Below, piece after piece: positions 37,049-45,382 of a DNA stretch of 64,000 bases. The notes below the pieces were generated by a model. The model did not search any database, was not told the DNA's origin, and saw only the letters and a program-made list of their open reading frames with translations. Where the stretch lies: assembly GCA_963674545.2 (NCBI GenBank), contig CAXXFB010000001.1, positions 1,674,001-1,738,000 on the forward strand, given 5' to 3'. Each line of letters opens with the position of its first letter. Position 1 is the stretch's first letter. Origin of the DNA: JABGQS01 sp963674545. GTDB lineage: Bacteria > Bacillota > Clostridia > Christensenellales > SZUA-584. The translations under genes were made by a program, and so were the position numbers.

Positions 37049-37051
37049 AAA

Positions 37052-37258
37052 CTACTCCTCGTCGTTTAAACGTGTCTTAAAATGCGATACCGTCAGCTCC
37101 ACTTCATTTTCGCCAATCTTCTTTTGGCGTACAACTCTGGTGCTGTCGGCATCTTCTACTCCACGCTTTGAGACATATTCTTTTATACGCACCTTAAAGC
37201 CAAGGCCTTCAAGCCTTTGCTCCGCCTGCTCAATAGTAAGTCCGACCACGCTAGTCAT
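37052..37258 (-). CDS. Small cytoplasmic single-PASTA-domain protein
   Basis: This 68-residue protein is one PASTA domain and little else: it begins VVGLTIEQAEQRLEGLGFKV and has the closing strand ENEVELTVS. PASTA domains normally repeat outside the membrane in penicillin-binding proteins and Ser/Thr kinases, but this one has no signal or membrane segment. Its ATG overlaps the frr stop by one base (TGATG), so it is translationally coupled. Sitting between frr and uppS it may link to cell-wall precursor synthesis, which is an inference from position only. Confidence 0.8.
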   Translation of the reverse strand: MTSVVGLTIEQAEQRLEGLGFKVRIKEYVSKRGVEDADSTRVVRQKKIGENEVELTVSHFKTRLNDEE

Positions 37259-37821
37259 CAGACTTCCATGATCTCCTTTTCCTTCTCTTCCACCAGAGAA
37301 TCAATGTTCTTCGTATGATTGTCCGTAGCTTCCTGTATCTCTTTTTCAAGATCAGCCAAGTCATCTTCGGTTATATTGCTTGCCTTCTCGTCCTTTTTAA
37401 AAACATCGATAGCTTCACGGCGCTCGCTTCTTATAGCTACTTTTGCTTCTTCGCCTTTTTTATGTATGGATTTAGCAAGTTCTTTTCTTCTCTCTTCAGT
37501 AAGCTCCGGCATTACAAGCCTTATTACCTTGCCGTCGTTTGCCGGGTTGATACCAATATTCGCCTTCATAATGGCCTTTTCAACTTCAGATATAATAGAA
37601 GCGTCCCAAACTGATACTACAAGCATCCTAGGCTCCGGTGCAGAAATGTTACCCACTTGATTGAGTGGTGTGGGCGCACCGTAATAATCAACCATTATTC
37701 CATCTAGCAGCTGCGGATTTGCTCTACCCGCTCTTATGTGTGAAAGTTCTTTTTTGAAAACCGAGATGGTCTTATCCATCTTCTCCTTCGCCGTATTCAG
37801 CGCTTCATGTTTCACATACAT
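37258..37821 (-). CDS. frr: Ribosome recycling factor
   Basis: RRF splits post-termination ribosomes with EF-G. The 187 residues have the two-domain RRF pattern with HIRAGRANPQLLDGI, VDYYGAPTPLNQVGNI and RKELAKSIHKKGEEAKVAIR motifs. The second ATG (37821) is chosen because AAGGAGG lies eight bases upstream; the ATG two codons earlier would be only two bases away from it. Confidence 0.96.
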   Translation of the reverse strand: MYVKHEALNTAKEKMDKTISVFKKELSHIRAGRANPQLLDGIMVDYYGAPTPLNQVGNISAPEPRMLVVSVWDASIISEVEKAIMKANIGINPANDGKVIRLVMPELTEERRKELAKSIHKKGEEAKVAIRSERREAIDVFKKDEKASNITEDDLADLEKEIQEATDNHTKNIDSLVEEKEKEIMEV

Positions 37822-37837
37822 GGACATTGCCTCCTTT

Positions 37838-38548
37838 TTACGGTCTTGAATTTATTCTCGTTCCAATGCTTTCGCCGCTGATAACTCTCTTTATGCCGTC
37901 TTCCTCATCTACACCGAAACATATTATGGGTATGTTGTTATCCATACATAGCGAAACCGCCGTAGTATCCATAACATCAAGGCCCTGATTGATAACGTCT
38001 ATATAGCTTATAAACTCATACTTCTTTGCATTTTTGTTCTTCTTCGGGTCTTCACTGTAAACGCCGTCAACGTTCTTTGCTAGCAGTATAAGATCTGCCT
38101 CTATCTCAGCAGCACGCAAAGCCGCCGCTGTGTCCGTTGAGAAGTACGGGTTTCCGGTTCCACAGGCAAAAATAACTACCCTTCCCTTTTCAAGGTGACG
38201 CATCGCACGTCTTCTGATATAAGGCTCTGCAATCTGGCGCATCTCTATAGCAGACATAACCCTTGTCTGCATATCTTTGTTTTCAAGTGCATCCTGCATG
38301 GCAAGCGCATTTATAACTGTGGCAAGCATCCCCATATGGTCAGCCGTAGTACGATCCATACCAACACCGCTTCTTCCCCGCCATATATTGCCGCCGCCAA
38401 CGATTATGCCGATTTCCACACCCATCCTCGCAACTTCGATCACCTGATCGGCAACTCTGCCAATCACATCGAAATCAAACCCAATGCCGCCTTCGCCGGA
38501 CAGAGCTTCACCACTGATCTTCAAAACAACACGATTATATTTTGGCAC
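37838..38548 (-). CDS. pyrH: UMP kinase
   Basis: PyrH phosphorylates UMP in pyrimidine nucleotide synthesis. The 236 residues have the amino-acid kinase fold motifs LKISGEALSG near 8-17, IGIIVGGGNIWRG near 46-58 and FACGTGNPYFSTD for the nucleotide. It precedes frr in the conserved rpsB-tsf-pyrH-frr order. Confidence 0.96.
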   Translation of the reverse strand: MPKYNRVVLKISGEALSGEGGIGFDFDVIGRVADQVIEVARMGVEIGIIVGGGNIWRGRSGVGMDRTTADHMGMLATVINALAMQDALENKDMQTRVMSAIEMRQIAEPYIRRRAMRHLEKGRVVIFACGTGNPYFSTDTAAALRAAEIEADLILLAKNVDGVYSEDPKKNKNAKKYEFISYIDVINQGLDVMDTTAVSLCMDNNIPIICFGVDEEDGIKRVISGESIGTRINSRP

Positions 38549-38559
38549 GTTTGCCTCCT

Positions 38560-38602
38560 TTTAAAAAAGGAGAGAGCGCCCGATTTTCGCCACTCTCCCC
38601 CA
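38560..38602 (-). terminator. Terminator between tsf and pyrH
   Basis: On the minus strand GGAGAG...GCG pairs with CGC...CTCTCC (one bulge), followed by a T6 run, directly after the tsf stop. Part of rpsB-tsf transcription probably ends here and some reads through into pyrH. Confidence 0.75.
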
Positions 38603-38610
38603 GGTTAGTC

Positions 38611-39258
38611 TTATTTAGATGTTTGTTTCATAACTTCTTCTACGAAATCGTCCACTCTTTTTTCCAGACCTTCTCCCATTTCATAACGGGTAAATCTCCT
38701 GACAGATATTTTTTCACCTATCTCGGCTATCTTCTCTGTTACGAGCTGGTTTATTGTTTTATCCGGATCTTTAACAAACGGCTGCTCTAACAGGCACACT
38801 TCTTTAAAATACTTATTTATGCGGCCTTCGACCATCTTATCAACGATTTTTTCAGGTTTGCCTTCGTTAAGAGCCTGTGCTCTGAGTATCTCTTTTTCCT
38901 TCTCGATCTCTTCAGCCGGAACTTCATCCGGGGTCAAGAACATCGGTTTTGATGCAGCAATCTGCATAGCTATATCCTTTACCAGAGAAAGGAAACTATC
39001 CGTCTTTGCAACAAAGTCGGTCTCGCAATTGACTTCAACGAGCACGCCTATCTTGCCACCCATATGTATATAGCTTTCCACCACTCCTTCGGCAGCAATA
39101 CGTCCGGCTTTTTTAGCAGCTGAAGCAAGTCCCTTCTCACGAAGAAGCACTATGGCTTTTTCCATATCGCCGTCTGCTTCAACGAGAACTTTCTTGCAAT
39201 CCATCATCCCAGCGCCTGTTTTATCTCTAAGTTCTTTAACATCACTAGCTTTAATCAT
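38611..39258 (-). CDS. tsf: Elongation factor Ts
   Basis: EF-Ts exchanges GDP for GTP on EF-Tu. The 215 residues have the N-terminal UBA-like domain (VKELRDKTGAGMMDCKKVL) and VEVNCETDFVAKT. The protein is about 70 residues shorter than E. coli EF-Ts (283) because the second core subdomain is reduced, a form frequent in Gram-positive bacteria. Confidence 0.95.
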   Translation of the reverse strand: MIKASDVKELRDKTGAGMMDCKKVLVEADGDMEKAIVLLREKGLASAAKKAGRIAAEGVVESYIHMGGKIGVLVEVNCETDFVAKTDSFLSLVKDIAMQIAASKPMFLTPDEVPAEEIEKEKEILRAQALNEGKPEKIVDKMVEGRINKYFKEVCLLEQPFVKDPDKTINQLVTEKIAEIGEKISVRRFTRYEMGEGLEKRVDDFVEEVMKQTSK

Positions 39259-39285
39259 ATCTAAAATCTCCTTTGCATAAACTTC

Positions 39286-40098
39286 TTACTCAGCATCATC
39301 CTGCTCTTCGTCGACAGTCTCTTCTGCTTCGTCTTCGATTACAGGTTCTTCTTCCGCCTCTGCTGCAGCTGCCGGTTCGGCTTTTTCAGTTTTGGCTTCA
39401 GTGTCTTCAAGCTGTTCTCCCTGTTTTGCTTCTATACAGGCATCAGCCATCTTGGATGCAAGAAGTTTGACTGCACGGATAGCATCATCGTTACCGGGAA
39501 TCACGACATCTATTTCGTCAGGATCACAGTTCGTGTCCACGATACCAACGATAGGTATTCCAAGAGTACGTGCTTCTGCGATAGCGATACGTTCTTTCCT
39601 CGGGTCTACAACAAACATAACTCCCGGCAGCTCTTTCATGTCTCTTATACCGCCAAGGTTCTTGTTAAGCTTATCATACTCGTGACGAAGCTTTATGACT
39701 TCCTTCTTCGGAAGAAGTTCAAACTCGCCGTTTTCTTCCATTTTCTCGATTTTCTCAAGTCTTCTTACTCTGCTGCGGATAGTTTTAAAGTTTGTAAGCA
39801 TTCCGCCCAGCCACCTTTGGCTGACATAAAACATACCGCACCTTTTTGCTTCCTGCTCAATTGATTCCTGAGCCTGTTTTTTTGTTCCGACGAAAAGTAC
39901 ACTCTTGCCTTCCATAACATTGTCACGCACAAAAAAATACGCCTGTTCTACCATCTTGACCGTTTTCTGCAGGTCAATTATGTAGATACCGTTACGCTCC
40001 GTAAAGATATACTTTTTCATCTTTGGGTTCCAGCGTCTTGTTTGATGCCCAAAATGAACACCAGCTTCAAGAAGCTGCTTCATTGAAATTACTGCCAT
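39286..40098 (-). CDS. rpsB: 30S ribosomal protein S2
   Basis: S2 is the late-assembling small-subunit protein. Residues 1-222 show the usual motifs (LLEAGVHFGHQTRRWNPKM, RWLGGMLTNF, PGVMFVVDP). The remaining roughly 45 residues are an acidic Ala/Glu tail (from about 224, EQLEDTEAKTEKAEPAAAA onward), longer than in Bacillus. The codon pattern there is repetitive but in frame. It heads the rpsB-tsf-pyrH-frr run. Confidence 0.96.
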   Translation of the reverse strand: MAVISMKQLLEAGVHFGHQTRRWNPKMKKYIFTERNGIYIIDLQKTVKMVEQAYFFVRDNVMEGKSVLFVGTKKQAQESIEQEAKRCGMFYVSQRWLGGMLTNFKTIRSRVRRLEKIEKMEENGEFELLPKKEVIKLRHEYDKLNKNLGGIRDMKELPGVMFVVDPRKERIAIAEARTLGIPIVGIVDTNCDPDEIDVVIPGNDDAIRAVKLLASKMADACIEAKQGEQLEDTEAKTEKAEPAAAAEAEEEPVIEDEAEETVDEEQDDAE

Positions 40099-40197
40099 GT
40101 TTTCCTCCTCGTTATTATACCTCCCAAAGCTTCATCTTTATATGCACAACCCTTTTTATGGGCACGAATGCAAAAATCAGCCTTGGTGTGACATTCA
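40099..40197 (-). promoter_or_regulatory. rpsB leader, candidate ribosomal-protein autoregulatory RNA
   Basis: The roughly 95-base leader can fold a hairpin TGCAT..GCCC / GGGTTGTGCA around a 7-base A-rich loop, between the promoter and the GAGGAGG site. Such leaders commonly bind S2, but I cannot match it to a named family. Confidence 0.35.
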
Positions 40198-40203
40198 TCT
40201 GGC

Positions 40204-40232
40204 ATTATAGCACAGCATATTTTATTTATCAA
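40204..40232 (-). promoter_or_regulatory. Sigma-A promoter of rpsB-tsf
   Basis: TTGATA, 17 bases ending in TGC, TATAAT on the minus strand. Confidence 0.85.
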
Positions 40233-40279
40233 CTGCTTTAAATAAAAAAAATTATTGTTTTTCGATATTTTTCGGTGTT

Positions 40280-41341
40280 TTATTGTTCTTCAGTTGGCGC
40301 TCTTTTACTCCCGTGTCTCATAGTAAAGACTTCATCTAATACTACCACAATGCTTCCGACTATCAGAATAAGATAATACGTTAGAAATCTCCATATAAGC
40401 ATCGGTGCAAAAACAGCGCCGGCTCCGAACAAAGCGGCAAATATAGCATGGAACCCTGTCTCTGCTGCGCCCGCCGTTCCGGGTGTCGGTACAAACGATA
40501 TAGCTATATACAGAAAAGCCTGAAGTGCAATTATGTCCTCTATATGTTTATCTCCTGGAGAACCAAATGCGCTGTATATAAAATATGGAATGGCAAAAAA
40601 GAATATGAGGTTGATAACTGATATGAAAAATGAGCCAACAGCACGTAATTTATATTTTGCTATGTATTCAGCTGCCGCATGATAATCTTCTATCGTCTTC
40701 TCAAAAGTATTAAGCGCCTTCTGCTGCTTTCTGATGATTTTGAGTTTTACAAAGAAATTAATGACCGCATTGCCTATACGAACCACCAGGTTCTTGTTTA
40801 CCAGTGTAAGGATTATGAAGAAAACCGCCGATGCGTTGACCATGAATCCAAGCAGCGAAAACCAAAACATATAGTTACGGTTATATTCCGAGTAGAACGT
40901 CGAACCGTATACTATCATCGCCGCAATAAACAGTGTACACAGCGAAAGCTCATAAACAACAAACTTCACCCCGACTATACAGGTAGCTGTACCGACAGGC
41001 ATCCTTCGCCTTCTCATATATACCACCTGCATAGGCTGTCCGCCAGTCGCAAAAGGAGTTAGCGCACCATAATACAGCCCAATTATACCAACTTTTAGCG
41101 AGTGGAAATATGATTCACGTTTATACATATATGAAGTTATATCATTTAACAAAATAGCGTCTGTCAGCCAATATAAGAAAAGGCACCCAAAACAGGCAAA
41201 CAGCCATTTTAGGTTCAGCATTTCAAATGCACTCTTCATTTCATCGACATTGACAGTTAATAAGCCAATAAGTGCAATAGCTAAAACCGTTAGCCCGATA
41301 TATGCAAATCTTATTATTGCAGTTTTCTTCTTTTTCTTCAT
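40280..41341 (-). CDS. Flippase-like lysylphosphatidylglycerol-synthase-type membrane protein
   Basis: The 353 residues form about eight membrane segments with the conserved YYGALTPFATGGQPMQVVYMRR region and GTAGAAETGFHAIF near the C-terminus. This matches the LPG_synthase_TM/YbhN-like flippase domain without the cytosolic transferase domain of MprF. It lies 100 bases downstream of a glycosyltransferase on the same strand. Glycolipid or polyprenyl-lipid translocation is a reasonable guess, unproven. The ATG at 41341 is preferred because GAGAGG precedes it. Confidence 0.85.
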   Translation of the reverse strand: MKKKKKTAIIRFAYIGLTVLAIALIGLLTVNVDEMKSAFEMLNLKWLFACFGCLFLYWLTDAILLNDITSYMYKRESYFHSLKVGIIGLYYGALTPFATGGQPMQVVYMRRRRMPVGTATCIVGVKFVVYELSLCTLFIAAMIVYGSTFYSEYNRNYMFWFSLLGFMVNASAVFFIILTLVNKNLVVRIGNAVINFFVKLKIIRKQQKALNTFEKTIEDYHAAAEYIAKYKLRAVGSFFISVINLIFFFAIPYFIYSAFGSPGDKHIEDIIALQAFLYIAISFVPTPGTAGAAETGFHAIFAALFGAGAVFAPMLIWRFLTYYLILIVGSIVVVLDEVFTMRHGSKRAPTEEQ

Positions 41342-41492
41342 CTCGCCTCTCAAAAACATCAAAAAGTTCTGCAACTATATGGTCTGCCAGAGTAATCAAG
41401 GATATCAGATTCCACGGTTGATTGCAAGAAAACTCACGCTTACTTACAAAAATGTTAGCTTTATCTTACCACCCTGATAAATCCGTTATACT

Positions 41493-42665
41493 TCATCGTT
41501 TATATCCGTTTTTCTTCCAGTCAATAAGATATCTATATCTTTTTACAGCCGTACTGACGGAATCTTCCCAGCTGCGGTATACTGTTTGTCTGGCGTATTC
41601 ACCAATCTGTTTTGCCTTTTCTTTGTTTTCGATTATGAATTTCGCTGTTGTCGCAAGATCCTTTGCTTTATTCTCTATCAGGAATCCATTTTTCTCACTG
41701 ATCTCCTGGGCAGCATTAGACCCCTTCACAAACACGGTTGGGCAGCCGCACGCAGCAGCTTCACGCTTTACAAGAGCATCTGTGTCATAAAGCGACGGAA
41801 ATAAAAGAGCGCTGCTCCTAAGATATATTTTTGAAATAGCATTCCTGTCATATATCTTTCCGGCAAAAGTAACAAACTCTCCTAATCCGAAGTCTGCCAC
41901 CATCTTTTCCATCTCTTTGCGGTTTGGACCGTCACCGACAAACATCATATGAAACTCTGCGCCGCTTTCTTTTAATTCCTTAAGCGCTTCAATAACAAGC
42001 CTTACATTCTTCTGCCAGATATGCTGACCAACGAACAGAAACACAGGAACACTGCTGCCGATATTGTACTTCCTGTTCACTTCATCATCAAACCTTGGTG
42101 AAGGATACTGCTTTGTTATATCACAGCCGTTCTCCATGATATGGTACTCTCCGCCATATCCGTATTCTCTCAGCGTCTGTGCAGAAGCTTCATTTACCAC
42201 CCAAACTTCGTCTACAGACTCATAAAATTCCACAATCCTCTGAACGACCGAGTTGACTATTTTTTCAGACCTTAATGATGCTTGGAAATCGTCTCTGTAT
42301 TTTGAATGAAATGTTGCAACAACGGGTATCTTCTGTATTTTGGCTATATGCCTTGCCGCAAGACCTGCTCCAAAAGGGCTGTGCGCATGCACAATATCGA
42401 AATTCGTTTTCTTAAGCTTTCTCCATATAACTGAATCGAGTATCGGGAGCCCGAATCTATATTCCCTGCGTGTCGGCACCTTCAGAGAAAGATACCTGTT
42501 CACCTCAAAAGAGTAATCGTCCACAGCTTTTGGATACTTTGGTGTCACAACGATGCTCCGCCCTTTTTTCTTGTTTATCCAGTAAGCATAATTCTTAACA
42601 ACGTTGGCAACACCGTCAACTATAGGCGGAAAGGATTCATTAAAAAGACCTACAGTCATTTTCAT
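41493..42665 (-). CDS. Glycosyltransferase family 4 protein
   Basis: The 390 residues have the GT-B fold. The N-domain has VGLFNESFPPIVDGVANVV and HAHSPFGAGLAARH; the C-domain has the nucleotide-sugar EX7E motif in KREAAACGCPTVFVKGSNAAQE near 310-330. It resembles diacylglycerol or phosphatidylinositol glycosyltransferases, so glycolipid synthesis with the adjacent flippase-like protein is likely. The start at 42665 has GAGG six bases upstream; a longer frame begins at 42677. Confidence 0.88.
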   Translation of the reverse strand: MKMTVGLFNESFPPIVDGVANVVKNYAYWINKKKGRSIVVTPKYPKAVDDYSFEVNRYLSLKVPTRREYRFGLPILDSVIWRKLKKTNFDIVHAHSPFGAGLAARHIAKIQKIPVVATFHSKYRDDFQASLRSEKIVNSVVQRIVEFYESVDEVWVVNEASAQTLREYGYGGEYHIMENGCDITKQYPSPRFDDEVNRKYNIGSSVPVFLFVGQHIWQKNVRLVIEALKELKESGAEFHMMFVGDGPNRKEMEKMVADFGLGEFVTFAGKIYDRNAISKIYLRSSALLFPSLYDTDALVKREAAACGCPTVFVKGSNAAQEISEKNGFLIENKAKDLATTAKFIIENKEKAKQIGEYARQTVYRSWEDSVSTAVKRYRYLIDWKKNGYKR

Positions 42666-42835
42666 CTGGTTCCTCACCGTCCCTTCAAAATCGTTTAAAT
42701 CAAATATTCCTTACAAACGCCATTACACTATATTATAACAATCCGGAAAATTATATCCATTAAAAAAGAGTTAAATATGTATAAATAAAACCTTAATCGG
42801 TTTATATATGCTTTTTCACACACAAAATATCCTAT

Positions 42836-42859
42836 CCGGTTGTCTAAGCGAACCGGAGA
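42836..42859. repeat. 7-bp inverted repeat upstream of the glycosyltransferase gene
   Basis: TCCGGTT / AACCGGA with a 9-base loop, next to the divIVA terminator. It has no T run. The rest of this 240-base gap is AT-rich with a TTGTTATAAT-like element near 42732. Confidence 0.4.
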
Positions 42860-42869
42860 AACACAAACA

Positions 42870-42893
42870 GCCCGAATGAAAATTCATTCAGGC
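42870..42893 (-). terminator. Terminator after divIVA
   Basis: GCCTGAATGAA / TTCATTCGGGC (11 bp with one G-T) with a 2-base loop and a T-rich tail, 21 bases past the stop. Confidence 0.75.
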
Positions 42894-42914
42894 ATATGCA
42901 TATATTTTGTTGAC

Positions 42915-44078
42915 CTAATCAATGACGTCGTCAATTAAATTCTTCAGTTCTTCGCTCTTTTTTTTGTCTTTGATAGACAGACCGGATTCTTCGTCCTTAC
43001 TGCTGTCATCATCTCCGTAGAGCCAGGAATAATCGTCATACTTGGCTTTCACCGAATCGTCGGCCGTATCGCTCTCTTCCATGTCCATGTCTGTCAGTGC
43101 CTTATTGATTTCATTGAGCGGCATGGAGTTTAGCTTCTCGTCCTGTTCATCAGTCTCTTCAATAGGCTCTAAAGGAACTGCCGGCTCATCCTTGACTATC
43201 TCATCTGCAGGCTCTTCTTTCTCCTGCTCTTCGGGTTCAGGCTCTGCCTGCATATCATCAGACCCATCTTTGGCTTCCGGCTCTTCGAGCTCTGCTTCAG
43301 CTTCAAGAGCATCTTCAATCTGCAGCTCCACGGCTTCCTGATCCTGCAGCTCTTCTGGCTCAGCTTCGGCTTCTGCCTGTAGTTCTTCCGACTTAAGTTC
43401 CGCCTGAGGCTCTTCCAGCTCTGTGTTTTTATCTTCCCAGTTTATTTCCAGTTGATTTATGTTCTCTTCCTGCTCGTCGATCTCAAGCGGCTCGGATTCA
43501 TCTAAAATTTCATTTTGTTTCTCTGCAGAGCCCATGAGCTTTCCAATGTCGCCCGCAATGCTGCTGTTAAGCTTTTCGAGAGCTTCGATATTTATACCAC
43601 TACTTGAATACGCATCCATATCACCGAAATAGCTCTGGTAGGTTTTCTCGAATGTCACTGCCTGAGCACTCATCATTTCTGAAAAGCTCACAGCAAAATT
43701 ATTGGCGCTCTGTTTGATAGTGGCAAGTTTGCGCTCCATATCAGCGAGGTCTTTAGTGGTCTGCTCTGTCTTTTGCTTTGCAGTGTTTTCCGCATTATCA
43801 ATAAGCAGCTCAGCTTTTCTTGCAGCCTCTCTTAACAGCCGCTCGGAAGACTTTTGCGCCGAAACAAGCGTGTTCATTATAGTCTCTTCGGTATTCTTTA
43901 TGTTGCTCTCAAGCTCTTTGACCGCTTTAATATCTTTCTTAAGTGCGTCGTTCTCTGCTTTCAAGGCTTTGAACTCGTCAATTATCTCATCAAGAAACTT
44001 ATCGACTTCGTCTTCGTCATACCCCTTGAAAGAACGTTTAAACGTCTTTTCCAATATGTCTTTCGTTGTTAAAGACAT
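42915..44078 (-). CDS. divIVA: DivIVA-family cell-division/polar-growth protein with long acidic tail
   Basis: DivIVA senses negative membrane curvature and organises division and poles. The first 60 residues hold the lipid-binding domain (LTTKDILEKTFKRSFKGYDEDEVDKFL). A coiled coil runs to about 130 (KAENDALKKDIKAVKELESNIKN). The rest, about 200 residues, is a Glu-rich low-complexity region with EEPEAELEE-like stretches and ends LKNLIDDVID. The ATG at 44078 (AAAGGGG upstream) is preferred over 44162. The tail length is unusual against about 165 residues in Bacillus. Confidence 0.92.
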   Translation of the reverse strand: MSLTTKDILEKTFKRSFKGYDEDEVDKFLDEIIDEFKALKAENDALKKDIKAVKELESNIKNTEETIMNTLVSAQKSSERLLREAARKAELLIDNAENTAKQKTEQTTKDLADMERKLATIKQSANNFAVSFSEMMSAQAVTFEKTYQSYFGDMDAYSSSGINIEALEKLNSSIAGDIGKLMGSAEKQNEILDESEPLEIDEQEENINQLEINWEDKNTELEEPQAELKSEELQAEAEAEPEELQDQEAVELQIEDALEAEAELEEPEAKDGSDDMQAEPEPEEQEKEEPADEIVKDEPAVPLEPIEETDEQDEKLNSMPLNEINKALTDMDMEESDTADDSVKAKYDDYSWLYGDDDSSKDEESGLSIKDKKKSEELKNLIDDVID

Positions 44079-44162
44079 CGTTATTCCCCTTTCACGCAAA
44101 CCACCAGAAAAGACCGGGCTTGCATTTTTCTTAATATCGCCGGTAAAAAACGGATTATACAC

Positions 44163-44193
44163 TACATGCCGCTAAGTAACTTAGCGGCATGTA
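44163..44193. repeat. Perfect 14-bp inverted repeat between sepF and divIVA
   Basis: TACATGCCGCTAAG and CTTAGCGGCATGTA enclose a 3-base loop (TAA). There is no T run on either strand, so it is not a standard terminator. Confidence 0.8.
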
Positions 44194-44203
44194 AAATAAT
44201 TTA

Positions 44204-44665
44204 TTATCTATAAAATCCTTCTCTTGTACCTGTGTCGATATTCTGAGCAACGTCAACGTTTGACGGAGCAACTACAAATATGCTCCTTGCAACCTTCTTG
44301 ATATCGCCGTTTAGCGAATAGACCGCTCCGCCTACAAAGTCGAGTATCCTCTGACCAAGCTCAAGCTCAAGTTCGTCAAGGTTCATAATAACAGGCTTTC
44401 TTGCCTTGAGATTGTCGATGATGCATTCCGCTTCTTCATAGCTGCTTGGCTGAAAAACCAGCATCTTCATTTTGCCGCTAGATGATGGAAGCGGTGTCAC
44501 CTTGCTGGGTCTTCTCTTAGAGGACCTTGATTCCTCCTGCGATTCGAGTTCTTCTTCATAGAAGCTGTCTTCTTCATCCATGATCTCATCCTCTTCGAAG
44601 TCGTACTCTTCCTCTTCTAGACCGACCGCATCCAAGATACGGTTAAATAAACCTTTTGATGACAT
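44204..44665 (-). CDS. sepF: Cell division protein SepF
   Basis: SepF bundles FtsZ and anchors it to the membrane. The 153 residues have an amphipathic N-terminus (MSSKGLFNRILDAVGL), an acidic linker and the SepF core with the conserved LVFQPSSYEEAECI and KPVIMNLDELE segments. It is 21 bases after yggS, in the standard ylm cluster order. Confidence 0.95.
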   Translation of the reverse strand: MSSKGLFNRILDAVGLEEEEYDFEEDEIMDEEDSFYEEELESQEESRSSKRRPSKVTPLPSSSGKMKMLVFQPSSYEEAECIIDNLKARKPVIMNLDELELELGQRILDFVGGAVYSLNGDIKKVARSIFVVAPSNVDVAQNIDTGTREGFYR

Positions 44666-44686
44666 ATTGAAACCCCCTAAAAAATT

Positions 44687-45367
44687 TTAATATGACCTCG
44701 CACCAAACACGGCAGTTCCAATCCTAACCATATTAGCACCTTCTTTTATAGCTGCTTCAAAGTCACCCGACATGCCCATAGACAGGTATTCAAATCCGTC
44801 CGAAGAGCTCTTGAACCTTTCATAAAGTTGCTTCATTCTTGCAAAGTAATCTCTGTTATCGTCCGGATGAACGGCAAACGGCGGAATGGCCATCAGTCCT
44901 TTTATCCGTACGTTCCTCAAAACAGAAAGCTTTTCAAGAAAATTTTCAAGGTCTTCTTCATACACACCAGATTTTGTCTGCTCTTTGGCTATGTTCACCT
45001 GTACCAGCGCATCGATAGCGGTGCCATTATCTTCGCATCGTTTCTCGATCTCCTCTGCCAAAGACAGCCTGTCCAGCGAGTGAAGTAAAGTTACCCCTTC
45101 AAGGATATACTTTACTTTGTTACTTTGCAGCGGTCCAATTATGTGCCAGAATACATCGTCTCCTATTACCTCACGTTTTTTAAGAAACTCCTGGACACGG
45201 TTTTCGCCGAAATGCTTCATGCCGGCATTTTTTGCCTGTACAACAGCTTCGGCGCTCACTGTTTTGCTGACTGCTACAATCGTAATGTCGTCTAGTGTTC
45301 TTGCGGACTCTTTAGCGCTTTTATCAACCCTTTCTTTAATGATTTTTATGTTTTGTTCTATACTCAT
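44687..45367 (-). CDS. YggS-family pyridoxal 5'-phosphate homeostasis protein
   Basis: The 226-residue PLP-binding protein keeps free vitamin B6 in balance. The PLP lysine is in TIVAVSKTVSAE, and HIIGPLQSNKVKYI and LSMGMSGDFEAAI are the family motifs. It lies 15 bases after the HlyD-like gene and upstream of sepF. Confidence 0.95.
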   Translation of the reverse strand: MSIEQNIKIIKERVDKSAKESARTLDDITIVAVSKTVSAEAVVQAKNAGMKHFGENRVQEFLKKREVIGDDVFWHIIGPLQSNKVKYILEGVTLLHSLDRLSLAEEIEKRCEDNGTAIDALVQVNIAKEQTKSGVYEEDLENFLEKLSVLRNVRIKGLMAIPPFAVHPDDNRDYFARMKQLYERFKSSSDGFEYLSMGMSGDFEAAIKEGANMVRIGTAVFGARSY

Positions 45368-45382
45368 ATCAAAAACTTTATA

